Of a DNA stretch of 36,816 nucleotides, positions 26,260 to 34,030 are shown piece after piece. The first letter of the stretch is position 1; every line of letters begins with the position of its first letter. The translations under genes were made by a program, and so were the position numbers. The notes below the pieces were generated by a model that had not been told where the DNA came from, searched no databases, and saw only the letters and a list, made by a program, of their open reading frames with translations. The DNA comes from Candidatus Epulonipiscium sp. (GTDB taxonomy: Bacteria; Bacillota; Clostridia; Lachnospirales; Defluviitaleaceae): the NCBI GenBank assembly GCA_012519955.1, contig JAAYPH010000057.1, positions 1-36,816 of the forward strand, given 5' to 3'.

Positions 26260-26868
26260 ATGTATCATGGATATCAGCCGTATCCATATCATAACTACAT
26301 GAACACACAGATGTATCCCAATAATATGCAGAACAATTATTCTTATCCTAACTTCAATCAACAGCCTATGTATCACCCAAACTTTCCGAACCCCTATGCT
26401 CCTTTTTATTCTCCATATAATTATCCGATGAACCCACCACATTTGATTGACTTAAAAGATCACGGTCCAAAACCTTTTGTAGTGGATATTGAGGAAGCGT
26501 CAAAACAAAATACTGCCTTTCGCACTGCTCTCTGGACAGGAAAACACTTACAGGTTACCTTAATGAGCATTGGTGTTGGAGAAGATATTGGATTAGAAGT
26601 CCACCCCAATCTTGATCAATTTATCCGTATTGAATCGGGTCAAGGAATTGTTAGAATGGGAGATCGGAAAGACAGATTGGATTTTGAAGCAAGAGTATCC
26701 GATGATTATGCAATCATCATACCTGCCGGAAAATGGCATAATCTAATCAATACCGGTCGTACACCAATAAAATTGTATTCCATCTATGCACCCCCACAAC
26801 ATCCCCATGGTACGGTGCATAGAACAAAAGCCGATGCAGAAGCTGCCGAGGCACATCATGCCTACTAA
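26260..26868 (+). CDS. Cupin protein with Tyr/Pro/Asn-rich head
   Basis: Cupin-fold protein of 202 aa. Residues about 1-60 are low-complexity Tyr/Asn/Pro/His sequence (YPYHNYMNTQMYPNNM), like the heads of some spore-coat proteins. Residues about 85-185 are a single cupin barrel: EDIGLEVHPNLDQFIRIESG gives the first motif (H, D/E), and IIPAGKWHNLINTGRTPIKL the second with its histidine. The His-rich tail (PPQHPHGTVHRTKADAEAAE) resembles a well-known family of clostridial cupins acting on unknown sugars or metals. I chose ATG 26260, since AAAGGG lies 9 bases upstream; two earlier in-frame ATGs (26242, 26251) are too close to or before that site. Confidence 0.75.
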   Translation: MYHGYQPYPYHNYMNTQMYPNNMQNNYSYPNFNQQPMYHPNFPNPYAPFYSPYNYPMNPPHLIDLKDHGPKPFVVDIEEASKQNTAFRTALWTGKHLQVTLMSIGVGEDIGLEVHPNLDQFIRIESGQGIVRMGDRKDRLDFEARVSDDYAIIIPAGKWHNLINTGRTPIKLYSIYAPPQHPHGTVHRTKADAEAAEAHHAY

Positions 26869-26899
26869 ACACTCATGATATAGTATAAAAACAGTCCAT

Positions 26900-27757
26900 T
26901 TATCTGTTTAAAGTAACGACTACTAATTCCGGTCGGTTCAAAATTCGGAGGGGAATAATACTGTTTCCTAATCCCCTGCTTACAATCATGGATGTCGTTC
27001 CATTGGTATACATCCCCTCCGTATATTTTGGAAAAAAACCTTGGTTTGGTGCAACCAAGCCTCCAACTAAAGGAATTCTTACTTGTCCCCCATGGGCATG
27101 TCCACTGAAAACCAAGTCCACTTTCATTTCTTCATACACATCAAATAATTCCGGTCTGTGGGAAAGAAGAATGTTAAATTCTGTATCTATACTTTTATAT
27201 AAAGCTTCAATACTACTTCTTACATATGCACTGCTGTCATACCAAAGATAAGAACGCTCCGTTTGATGAATTGCCGGATCGGCTATGCCCATTAATCCAA
27301 TCCTGTCTCCATTTCTATTTAACACTTCAAATGTGTTGTCAATGATGTTTACATTTCGTTGATTTAATTCCTCTTTTAGCTCCCCAAATATTTCGGATAA
27401 CTGCTCATGATTTCCTGAAACATAGTAGATTGGTGCTGTTTGTATGATCTCTTCTATGAATTGTACTGCAACATCAATATTCGTATTTCTCCTGTCAATT
27501 AAATCTCCCGTAATTACAATCATATCAGGGTTTATTGCTTTAATTTTTTCTGATAATCTTCCATGGAAATCTTTATTGTGTAAATCAGAAACCTGAACAA
27601 TCGTAAAGTTATCAAAACCCTCGGGGATTTTATGATTGGTATATTGATAATGGGTTATAACGATTCCATTATTCTGCCATATAGAAAAAAGGGCTAATAA
27701 TGCAGCAGCTGCTGCAATTGAAAAGATCTTCTTAAATCTTTTGTCTTTTAGTTTCAT
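26900..27757 (-). CDS. Membrane-anchored metallophosphoesterase (YkuE-like)
   Basis: Calcineurin-like phosphoesterase of 285 aa with an N-terminal membrane anchor or signal (KIFSIAAAAALLALFSIW, residues 9-27). All metal-binding motifs are present: VQVSDLHNKDF, MIVITGDLIDRRN, YYVSGNHEQ, ILLSHRPELF and FSGHAHGGQVRIP, so a two-metal active site outside the membrane is expected. Relatives in Bacillus (YkuE type) are described as metal-dependent hydrolases of the cell envelope; the lipid or nucleotide substrate here is unknown. It converges with the cupin gene, 31 bases apart. The ATG follows AGAGAGGG. Confidence 0.85.
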   Translation of the reverse strand: MKLKDKRFKKIFSIAAAAALLALFSIWQNNGIVITHYQYTNHKIPEGFDNFTIVQVSDLHNKDFHGRLSEKIKAINPDMIVITGDLIDRRNTNIDVAVQFIEEIIQTAPIYYVSGNHEQLSEIFGELKEELNQRNVNIIDNTFEVLNRNGDRIGLMGIADPAIHQTERSYLWYDSSAYVRSSIEALYKSIDTEFNILLSHRPELFDVYEEMKVDLVFSGHAHGGQVRIPLVGGLVAPNQGFFPKYTEGMYTNGTTSMIVSRGLGNSIIPLRILNRPELVVVTLNR

Positions 27758-27837
27758 ATAACCCTCTCTTTCTTAAACATTTTTCCCTATCTAATTTTAT
27801 ACTATCCTACCTCTTTAAATCTTGCAATATTTAGAAC

Positions 27838-27867
27838 AAAAAGGACATCCGCTTCAAGCAGATATCC
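27838..27867 (-). terminator. Terminator after the Mef-like pump gene
   Basis: On the minus strand GGATATCTGCT pairs with AGCGGATGTCC (11 bp, two G-U pairs, 3-base loop), followed by TTTTT. It is 15 bases beyond the stop codon. Confidence 0.85.
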
Positions 27868-27882
27868 AATTCAATTGCTGTT

Positions 27883-29097
27883 TTATAAATCCAGTTTTCT
27901 TATAGACGGAATCATCGGACAGATTATTCCAATGCAAATAATAATAACGCCAGATATAAAAAACCAATGATTGACTCCAATTCTGTCTGCGAATAATCCT
28001 GACAGAATTAATCCCAAAGGCATAGCAAGGGATACAATGCTTCCAGTAAGAGAAAATACTCGCCCTAAATATTCAGGTTGTATTTTTTCCTGATAAAGAG
28101 CCATCTGAACTCCACTGTAAAAAGGAACGGAAAATCCCATGAGTCCACAGCAAACTGCAAATACGATAAATCCATTGGTAGGAAGGAACCCGGAAATCGT
28201 CAAGCTGACACCCATTAATAATATAGATGCAGTGATTAGAGGAATTCGCTTTTTTAAACCTCCGATAACTCCCAGCAGCATTCCCCCTGCCAACATACCG
28301 GAAGCATAAGCTATCTCCGTAATCGAAACATGATAAGGAGTTCCCCCAAAATAACTCATGCTCATAAGAGCGTACAAAGCATTTATAGGCATGTATACAA
28401 ACATGTATAAAGTACCGACTAAAAGTAAAGCATATAACCCCTTATTTTGTCTTAGAACATTAAAGCCATCTTTTAATTCTTCCATAAAATATTTTCTTTC
28501 TTGCAGTTCTGGATTCAATTTCGGAATATAAACAAAGGCTACTGTTATGCAGGCGATAACTGCTCCCAAAACATCTATCGCTATAATCCAATTCAAATCC
28601 CAAATGGAATATAGAAAAGCTGCAATTGCCGGACTGACAATATAACTGATCGATTGCATGGATTGACTATACCCTGCACATTTAGTCAATTGCTCTTCCG
28701 GAACCAAAAGAGGCGTTACCGCACTCAGTGCCGGAGAATGGAATGCCGTACCAATACTACGGATAAATAGTACCACCATAACCATCCAAATTGGCGGTTC
28801 CATGTATTTAGCAACGATTGCTAAAGCTGCAGCAGCTATTGCAATAACTAAATCTGCCCCAATCATGATCTTCTTTCTATCATATCGGTCAACCAATACA
28901 CCAATGGCAGGACCAAAAACGGCATAGGGCAAAAACCCTATCAATGTAGCAATGGATAATACCATAGCCGATCCTGTTTTTTCTGTAAGATAAAAAACAA
29001 TCGCCATTTGCAAAATAGCACTGGTAATCAGAGATACTGCTTGACCAAACCATATTGTAAAAAATTTATATTTCCAATTTGTAGTTTCTTTCATCAT
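27883..29097 (-). CDS. MFS drug efflux pump, macrolide-efflux (Mef) type
   Basis: Major facilitator of 404 aa with twelve predicted helices. The start MKETTNWKYKFFTIWFGQAV and the motif-A loop LVDRYDRKKIMIGADL (about residue 73) resemble Mef(A)-type antibiotic/proton antiporters. I chose ATG 29097 (or the adjacent ATG 29094) because GAGGAG lies 8 bases upstream; the frame extends 12 codons higher without a site. Upstream is a short leader peptide with Arg-Leu-Arg and switching hairpins, the arrangement of inducible macrolide resistance genes. Actual substrate is inferred from that leader and the family. Confidence 0.82.
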   Translation of the reverse strand: MMKETTNWKYKFFTIWFGQAVSLITSAILQMAIVFYLTEKTGSAMVLSIATLIGFLPYAVFGPAIGVLVDRYDRKKIMIGADLVIAIAAAALAIVAKYMEPPIWMVMVVLFIRSIGTAFHSPALSAVTPLLVPEEQLTKCAGYSQSMQSISYIVSPAIAAFLYSIWDLNWIIAIDVLGAVIACITVAFVYIPKLNPELQERKYFMEELKDGFNVLRQNKGLYALLLVGTLYMFVYMPINALYALMSMSYFGGTPYHVSITEIAYASGMLAGGMLLGVIGGLKKRIPLITASILLMGVSLTISGFLPTNGFIVFAVCCGLMGFSVPFYSGVQMALYQEKIQPEYLGRVFSLTGSIVSLAMPLGLILSGLFADRIGVNHWFFISGVIIICIGIICPMIPSIRKLDL

Positions 29098-29148
29098 ATC
29101 TATTTCTCCTCTCGAAATCTTAACTCTTAACATTTTTGATTTAATACA

Positions 29149-29210
29149 GAGTCATGATTTCAGGAGTCCTTTTTTCTGATTAAAAAGGATGCATCATGAC
29201 TCCTTTTTAA
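29149..29210 (-). promoter_or_regulatory. Attenuator-like switching hairpins
   Basis: Two mutually exclusive structures. P1: TTAAAAAGGA (29210-29201, including the leader stop) with TCCTTTTTAA (29189-29180), 10 bp. P2: GAGTCATGAT (29202-29193) with ATCATGACTC (29158-29149), 10 bp, plus TCCTTTTT (29189-29182) with AAAAAGGA (29174-29167), 8 bp. A ribosome stalled near the leader end would cover the P1 left arm and favour the inner P2 stem. The released CTCCT at 29166-29162 is complementary to the pump's AGGAG. Confidence 0.65.
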
Positions 29211-29251
29211 CCTCTTAGTCTGATATGAAAAATGCCGCCGTTAAGCCTCAT
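29207..29251 (-). CDS. Leader peptide with +x+ (RLR) motif
   Basis: A 14-codon open frame read MRLNGGIFHIRLRG, on the same strand as the efflux pump and ending 110 bases before its start. A near-perfect AGGAGG lies 7 bases before the ATG (29259-29264). It ends in Arg-Leu-Arg-Gly-stop. The +x+ motif (Arg/Lys-x-Arg/Lys) is established as a macrolide-dependent ribosome arrest sequence, for example in the leaders of ermD and mef genes. The stop codon is part of a hairpin arm that competes with a second hairpin, which is what translational or transcriptional attenuation requires. It is too short for any other enzymatic role. Expression has not been shown. Confidence 0.7.
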   Translation of the reverse strand: MRLNGGIFHIRLRG

Positions 29252-29324
29252 TAGAATACCTCCTCTTTTCCAAGTACTTATGCATTGTGAAGACAACACA
29301 AATTTCTGAAAATGAACATTCACA

Positions 29325-29462
29325 ATACAGAAAGAGTTTCGCTTACGAAACTCTCGCGCCGAGCGCGGTCGGCAAAGCCGACAAAATACAATACGCGCGA
29401 GTGTGCATCCTACCCTGAGGGATTTTTATGACATAGGAAATCCGGAGGAACTTCCTATGTAA
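29325..29462 (+). repeat. GC-rich hairpin element, copy B
   Basis: Second copy, core 29330-29462 (133 bases), about 89% identical to copy A. Differences fall mostly in loops (CTTA instead of CCTG in the first hairpin) and in the 3' third. The terminal stem is CATAGGAA/TTCCTATG with GGAGGA in the loop. It points toward the KTSC gene, more than 400 bases away. Confidence 0.9.
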
Positions 29463-29463
29463 C

Positions 29464-29500
29464 AAAAAGGCTGCAAATGAACAAAGTTCACCTGCAACCT
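29464..29500 (-). terminator. Hairpin terminator abutting repeat copy B
   Basis: On the minus strand GGTTGCAGGTGAAC pairs with GTTCATTTGCAGCC (three mismatches), followed by TTTTTG and directly by repeat copy B. As at copy A, it reads toward the repeat, and no gene on that strand feeds it. Confidence 0.6.
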
Positions 29501-29880
29501 TTATATTTCAATAATAACAGAACACCAAAACTGCATTAAGGCAGTGTTTTCTTAATGTCTTTATAAAGATACAGCTAAAAAGTATATGAATGTTCATCAC
29601 AAGAATCCTAAAATAAGGCTCGAGAAATAAACCTAAAACAAAGTATAGGTCTTTTAACCTTATTTTCTATTTAGTTATGATTAAACTAAATAACGGAGTC
29701 TCATTTTTACAATAAACATTCATATGCCTCTTTTCCTTAAATTTGTTTCAGTATAGCACATCTAGTAAAGATGATCAATAAGCATTATAAAAGGCTTATT
29801 TTTTTAATAACTGCATAGTAAGTTTATTTAAGAGATGGTTATACTATAAGCGAATACATTATTGATAAGGAGTGAACAAA

Positions 29881-30087
29881 TTGGAAAGAACAGATGTTAA
29901 TTCAGAGAAAATCAAGAGTATAGGCTATGATGCATCAACTCAACTTCTGGAAGTAGAACTGACCTCAGGACATATTTATCAGGTTACAAACGTCCCCGAT
30001 ATTGTCTATCAAGGTTTATTATATTCAACCTCAAAAGATGACTATTTTTCCTCAATGTTTGGAATTGATGATTACCTTCTTTGGTAA
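29881..30087 (+). CDS. KTSC domain protein
   Basis: Small protein of 68 aa made of one KTSC domain, the unit named after the C-terminal domain found on some lysyl-tRNA synthetases. Seen: IKSIGYDASTQLLEVELTSG, then IYQVTNVPDIVYQGLLYS and a YFSSMFGIDDY end. The molecular function is unknown; an RNA- or nucleic-acid-linked role has been suggested for the family. The start is TTG, with AAGGAG 8-9 bases upstream; an alternative GTG at 29872 overlaps that site. It overlaps the converging mntA-like gene by 16 bases at the 3' end. Confidence 0.75.
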   Translation: MERTDVNSEKIKSIGYDASTQLLEVELTSGHIYQVTNVPDIVYQGLLYSTSKDDYFSSMFGIDDYLLW

Positions 30088-30380
30088 ATTATTTGTCCTA
30101 CCCTCTCAATATGATTCTTCAGTTCTTTATGTTCTGAATGAGTATAATCCACAATATCAAAAAAATAAGGCAATGGACCTTCATCTTCTAACATTGCATG
30201 GAGTTTTGATAGAGTATCAAAGGTTATTTTATCTCCAAAAATTGCGATATCTATGTCAGAACCAGGCTTATAATTTCCCTTTGCTCGAGACCCAAAAATT
30301 ACAGCTTTCTCTATTTCTGTGAAAACACCGAGAACATTAATAATATATTCTAAATCGGATTCTTTTAGGCCAAAACTCAT
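30072..30380 (-). CDS. mntA: MntA-type nucleotidyltransferase antitoxin
   Basis: Minimal nucleotidyltransferase of 102 aa. The active-site pattern GSRAKGNYKPGSDIDIAIFG fits GSx10DxD, and a third acidic residue is available in FFDIVDY. In the HepT/MntA system this enzyme adenylylates the HEPN toxin and silences it. Its ATG overlaps the hepT stop by 4 bases (ATGA). The 3' end runs 16 bases into the converging KTSC gene. Confidence 0.85.
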   Translation of the reverse strand: MSFGLKESDLEYIINVLGVFTEIEKAVIFGSRAKGNYKPGSDIDIAIFGDKITFDTLSKLHAMLEDEGPLPYFFDIVDYTHSEHKELKNHIERVGQIIYQRR

Positions 30381-30772
30381 AGCTCTTCCTCCAATGTATG
30401 CAGGAGCTCTTTTATGATCGGATAATATTTTTCTTTTATAAGTTGCTCTGCTTCCTTTGCAACTTCTTCATCATAAGTATGAGCCATAAGATTTCTTTTG
30501 TTTAAAGCATCAATCCAGGCATGTCCGTCGTTAACTAGTTGAATTTGAAAAGCGGTTTGTATAGTACTTCTGGGACTTTTAACTTCAAATCCCTCTTCTT
30601 CTAAATAGTCTTTCATAGTCTTCCACGCGAGTTCAAAAGTATATTCAAAACATTGAATTAATCCTTGAACTTCAAATTTATTAAGTTCTCCTTTTTCTAT
30701 AAATTCAGTGAGTTGCTGTGCTGCTTTTTTATAGTTAGAAAATCTTTGCTTCCAACGTATATCCATATTCAT
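30377..30772 (-). CDS. hepT: HepT-type HEPN toxin (HI0074 family)
   Basis: HEPN-fold protein of 131 aa, named HI0074-family nucleotidyltransferase-binding protein in older annotation. The catalytic HEPN motif RNLMAHTY is an exact Rx4HxY: Arg and His for RNase activity, Tyr as the site modified by MntA in characterised systems. It is all helical (QCFEYTFELAWKTMKDYLEE). I chose ATG 30772, since AGGTG lies 6 bases upstream; a GTG three codons earlier is inside that site. It comes before mntA with a 4-base overlap. A TATAAT box and a palindrome lie upstream and suggest autoregulation. Confidence 0.85.
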   Translation of the reverse strand: MNMDIRWKQRFSNYKKAAQQLTEFIEKGELNKFEVQGLIQCFEYTFELAWKTMKDYLEEEGFEVKSPRSTIQTAFQIQLVNDGHAWIDALNKRNLMAHTYDEEVAKEAEQLIKEKYYPIIKELLHTLEEEL

Positions 30773-30813
30773 ATATTTCACCTGCCTATTTTACAAAGAT
30801 TGACTATTTCTAT

Positions 30814-30834
30814 ATTATAGCATACTCAAGTATG
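30814..30834 (-). promoter_or_regulatory. Promoter -10 and palindromic operator candidate for hepT-mntA
   Basis: On the minus strand the palindrome CATACTTGAGTATG (30834-30821) is followed after one base by TATAAT (30819-30814), about 42 bases before the hepT start. Overlap of a palindrome and a -10 region is usual for toxin-antitoxin autoregulation. No good -35 box is seen. Confidence 0.5.
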
Positions 30835-30871
30835 AATGGGTATGAGACCTTTATTTATGAATACCATATCA

Positions 30872-31606
30872 TTATAATAGCATATTTAATGTCTCCATAT
30901 TCTGACGATGAATTTTTCTTTCATAATCAGATTGAAAGCTAAATTTCTTTCCTTCAGATAGGCCCTGTAGATAATCAATCGCGTGATAGATATCCTCTTC
31001 TTGTAAATCCAAGGTATGCCCTGCGAAAATTTTCTTAGGTTTATAGCTAAGATAATTTTTTAATGTATGAATATATGTCTTAATATCTTCACTCTCCACA
31101 TAAATAATAGGTTTTTCTAAGTTATCCCCCACATACAGTACTTTTTCATTATGATCAAAAATAGATATGCTGTCTATGGTGTGACCGGGACTATAAAATA
31201 GCTCAATGCCTTCTTCATGAAAGATCAACTTATCTTTGAAGGTCAGATTAGGAAGGCATTTTTCTGCGCTGCCTTCAATAAATTGCTGATTGCTTTCCAG
31301 CTGGGTTTCCCATTGTTCCTCCAGGAGCTTTCTGCAGAGTTCGTGGCTTATAATGTCGTGACCTTTAAAACTAACATTGCCCCATACATGATCCCAATGG
31401 AAATGGGTGTTAATCACTATAATTTCTTTACTTTTATAATGTGTATTTATTCTGTTAAGTATGGGTTCCATGGACTTTGAACCGCAAAAGGTATCGACAA
31501 CAAAGACTTTTGAAGATGTTTCAATCACAAAAACATTTGTAAGATACTCTTTCAGACTATCATAAGTATATACAACAGAATTAGAAGTAATGGATTGAAT
31601 CTTCAT
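30872..31606 (-). CDS. Metallo-beta-lactamase-fold hydrolase
   Basis: MBL-fold metal hydrolase of 244 aa, cytoplasmic. Seen: the zinc motif VINTHFHWDHVWGN (HxHxDH), the later ligands in FYSPGHTIDSISIF (His), VLYVGDNL (Asp) and KKIFAGHTLD (His). It is the third gene of the ROK-MFS-MBL unit; the ATG overlaps the MFS stop by 4 bases and AAGGTGAT lies just upstream. Position suggests hydrolysis of the imported compound or of a derived ester or lactone, but the substrate is unknown. Confidence 0.85.
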   Translation of the reverse strand: MKIQSITSNSVVYTYDSLKEYLTNVFVIETSSKVFVVDTFCGSKSMEPILNRINTHYKSKEIIVINTHFHWDHVWGNVSFKGHDIISHELCRKLLEEQWETQLESNQQFIEGSAEKCLPNLTFKDKLIFHEEGIELFYSPGHTIDSISIFDHNEKVLYVGDNLEKPIIYVESEDIKTYIHTLKNYLSYKPKKIFAGHTLDLQEEDIYHAIDYLQGLSEGKKFSFQSDYERKIHRQNMETLNMLL

Positions 31607-32823
31607 GATAGGATCACCTTTTCTGTGAGTCTTTTCTTATCTACACGTTTATTTAACATTTTTATTGCTGCAACCATAATCAATAATATACCTCCGGCAT
31701 AGAAAGGCATAATAGAATAACTTATGTGTGATGCTAAAACACCAAAGAGAGGCGGCATAAACGTACTGCCTACATAAGCACATGCCATTTGTACACCCAT
31801 AATGGACTGAGAATATTCTTCTCCGAAGTTTACAGGGGTTTCATGCAGCATACTAGGAAAAATAGGTGCACACCCGACTCCCCCCATAACCAAACCAATG
31901 ACTGCAGTAAACTGCCCTAACGGCAGCATAATCATAATAATGCCTACGGCAAGCAAGGCCTCTCCCAAATAAATCATCTGGCGATTATTCAGTTTTAAGG
32001 TAACAAAGCCTGATAAAAACCTGCCAAAAGTAATACCAAAATAGAAAAGTGAAGCCCATTTTGCTGCTGTTTCTGCAGGTACTCCATGAACAATGTTTAC
32101 AAAACTGCTGCCCCATAACCCCAGGGTTGCTTCTATGGCGCAGTAGCAGAAAAATGCTAATAAGGCTTGTTTTGCCCCCGGCAGCTGTAAAAGCTCTTTC
32201 TTGCTTATGACCTTTTGACTTAGCTCCTTTGGGTTAGATTCTTTGGCATGGAGTTCTTCATTATGGGTTGAGGAAATCTTTTTCCATAAGGGTAAAGTTA
32301 CAAGCAACACGATTGTTAAAACAATCTGAATCATTGCGACAGTACGATAGCCCATCTGAAAAATAATCCCTCGTTCCAGGAAATAGGACATGATGATTGG
32401 ACCAGTCATAGCGCCGACTCCCCAAAAACAATGTAGCCAGCTCATATGCTTTGCTTTATAATGAAGCGCTACAAAATTATTAAGTGCTGCATCGATAGAA
32501 CCTGCTCCAAGTCCTAATGGTATTGCAAACAAACAGAGCTGATAAAACGTATTGCTTATTGAAAATCCCAATAATGCCAGTGCCGTCATAAGTACGCTGG
32601 TAACGGTAACTAATCCGGTTCCAAATTTTCTAATAACCCTGTCACTTAACAAACTTGATACAATCGTTCCTCCGGTTATAATCATCGAAACAATCCCTGC
32701 ATAAGAAATGGGCACTCCCATATTAGGATACATCGTCGGCCATGCCGAACCTAAAAGTGAATCCGGTAATCCAAGACTTATAAATGCCATATAAATAATG
32801 ATTAATAAAACTGTTAATACCAT
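31603..32823 (-). CDS. MFS transporter of the ROK-linked operon
   Basis: Major facilitator of 406 aa with twelve hydrophobic segments. The N-terminus FISLGLPDSLLGSAWPTMYP and the segment GLGAGSIDAALNNFVALHYK are typical of a clostridial group related to FucP-like and other sugar-type MFS carriers. The central loop (EELHAKESNPKELSQ) is hydrophilic. It starts inside the end of the ROK gene (10-base overlap) with GAGGGGA upstream, and its stop overlaps the MBL gene. A sugar or glycoside substrate is likely from the ROK neighbour. Nothing in the sequence names it. Confidence 0.8.
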   Translation of the reverse strand: MVLTVLLIIIYMAFISLGLPDSLLGSAWPTMYPNMGVPISYAGIVSMIITGGTIVSSLLSDRVIRKFGTGLVTVTSVLMTALALLGFSISNTFYQLCLFAIPLGLGAGSIDAALNNFVALHYKAKHMSWLHCFWGVGAMTGPIIMSYFLERGIIFQMGYRTVAMIQIVLTIVLLVTLPLWKKISSTHNEELHAKESNPKELSQKVISKKELLQLPGAKQALLAFFCYCAIEATLGLWGSSFVNIVHGVPAETAAKWASLFYFGITFGRFLSGFVTLKLNNRQMIYLGEALLAVGIIMIMLPLGQFTAVIGLVMGGVGCAPIFPSMLHETPVNFGEEYSQSIMGVQMACAYVGSTFMPPLFGVLASHISYSIMPFYAGGILLIMVAAIKMLNKRVDKKRLTEKVILS

Positions 32824-33830
32824 TCAATAATCCCCTCTCTTTTTTGTAATTCCTTATATGCGATTTGAATCATCCCTGTCTCAAAATCTTTTTCGATACT
32901 CTTTTCAAATTGAATATGGGGCAGGAAATGTCCTTTAAGAAGTTCTTGAACACGCAGCAATAGTCTTTCCAAAATCTCCTCTGTTAAAAAGTCTCCATAA
33001 AATACAATGCGTTCCGGGGCCAGTACACAACTGTATACAACTATGATTTGGCTAAGCATAAGTACGACTTCTTCAGGGTTATCATAATTCACTTCATTCC
33101 ATGAAGGCTTTAGAGGGAGCCAATTGACTTCTCCGGCAAAATTCTTACATCCCTTATAGATCTCCTCCTTTATAACCACACCAGCCCCTGGTCCATAAAT
33201 ACGTGGGTAATAGAGCCCAACCACAGTTTGTACTGTATGGCTGTTCTGCCTAGTATAAAATCCGTAGACGGTAGCATTGATGTCATTCTCATAGAGCACA
33301 GGCACTCCATATTTGGATTGATAATAAGACAAGAACTTATCTCCAATAATTCCGGAGTAATCATTGACATAAATCACGCCATTCTCCTCTGCTCCTGGAA
33401 GTCCAAATACGATGGCACAAATATTTTCATGGACCTTAAAAGCATTTTCTATCCAGATATCAAAACTATTTATACCTACATTGGAAAAATAGTCTGTTTT
33501 ACGTTCAATACATTCCCCAAATGCATTAATAATCAACATGTGAAATAAATCTTTGTTATGATGTTCATAGCCATAAATAATTAGAGCTTTTCTATAATTA
33601 CCGTTATAGACATACTGCCTTGACGGCCTGCCTCCATTGGAAGGTACTTCATCTCCTTCTATTACTTCTCCTGAAGCAACCATTTCACTGATTAGAGAAT
33701 TAACGGTAACCACACTTAAGTGAGTTAATGCGGCCAATTCCGGTTTGGTAGCTTTTCTGTATTCTTTTAAAGTTTGCCTTAAAAGGTTCTTATTGATTTC
33801 TTTCATCTGAGCGCGGTTCGCTTTTAACAT
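32814..33830 (-). CDS. ROK-family transcriptional regulator
   Basis: NagC/XylR-type regulator of 338 aa. Residues about 10-65 form a winged helix-turn-helix (KATKPELAALTHLSVVTVNS, then SNGGRPSRQYVYN, the GRPS wing). The rest is a ROK ATPase-like fold (VFGLPGAEENGVIYVNDYSG, VLYENDINATVYGFYT, and GPGAGVVIKEEIYKGCKNFAG). The usual ROK zinc-cysteine cluster CGxxGCxE is not seen, and the GAGVVI region is altered, so it is a sensor rather than a kinase. First gene of the operon. Three 12-bp repeats in its promoter region are the likely operator. Confidence 0.87.
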   Translation of the reverse strand: MLKANRAQMKEINKNLLRQTLKEYRKATKPELAALTHLSVVTVNSLISEMVASGEVIEGDEVPSNGGRPSRQYVYNGNYRKALIIYGYEHHNKDLFHMLIINAFGECIERKTDYFSNVGINSFDIWIENAFKVHENICAIVFGLPGAEENGVIYVNDYSGIIGDKFLSYYQSKYGVPVLYENDINATVYGFYTRQNSHTVQTVVGLYYPRIYGPGAGVVIKEEIYKGCKNFAGEVNWLPLKPSWNEVNYDNPEEVVLMLSQIIVVYSCVLAPERIVFYGDFLTEEILERLLLRVQELLKGHFLPHIQFEKSIEKDFETGMIQIAYKELQKREGIIEWY

Positions 33831-33877
33831 TTATAATACCACCTCGTTTCCTTTTACCAAATAAATAGCCTTCTAAC

Positions 33878-33916
33878 ACTTAAATAAGTTAACTTTATTA
33901 AGTTACTTTATTAAGT
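33878..33916 (-). promoter_or_regulatory. Three 12-bp operator repeats upstream of the ROK gene
   Basis: Plus-strand ACTTAAATAAGT (33878-33889), ACTTTATTAAGT (33892-33903) and ACTTTATTAAGT (33905-33916), spaced 14 and 13 bases, each with ACTT/AAGT ends. Located 48-86 bases before the start codon, they fit binding of the ROK repressor to its own promoter. Confidence 0.65.
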
Positions 33917-33995
33917 GTACACAAAATTACAATTGATGTCAATAGCATAAAAGCCACGGCGTAATTATTGTAATGAAAATGTAATATTGATTATG

Positions 33996-34024
33996 TTGAC
34001 AGGTTTGCTTGATTTTTATATTAT
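33996..34024 (+). promoter_or_regulatory. Sigma-A-type promoter without a gene
   Basis: TTGACA (33996-34001), 17-base spacer, TATTAT (34019-34024): the best vegetative promoter seen in the window. It reads rightward into a terminator only about 60 bases away, with no open frame. Confidence 0.65.
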
Positions 34025-34030
34025 TGAATT

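Larger units (their letters stand above)
29252..29880. other. Long spacer with repeat copy B
   Basis: A 629-base region between the efflux-pump leader (minus) and the KTSC gene (plus). It holds the leader's ribosome site, repeat copy B (29325-29462), a minus-strand terminator (29464-29500), and a small plus-strand hairpin with T-run at 29527-29550. It also has an AAAATAAGG/CCTTATTTT inverted repeat (29610-29618, 29659-29667), and the string ATGAACATTCA at 29312 reappears inverted at about 29587. No protein gene is visible. Confidence 0.6.
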
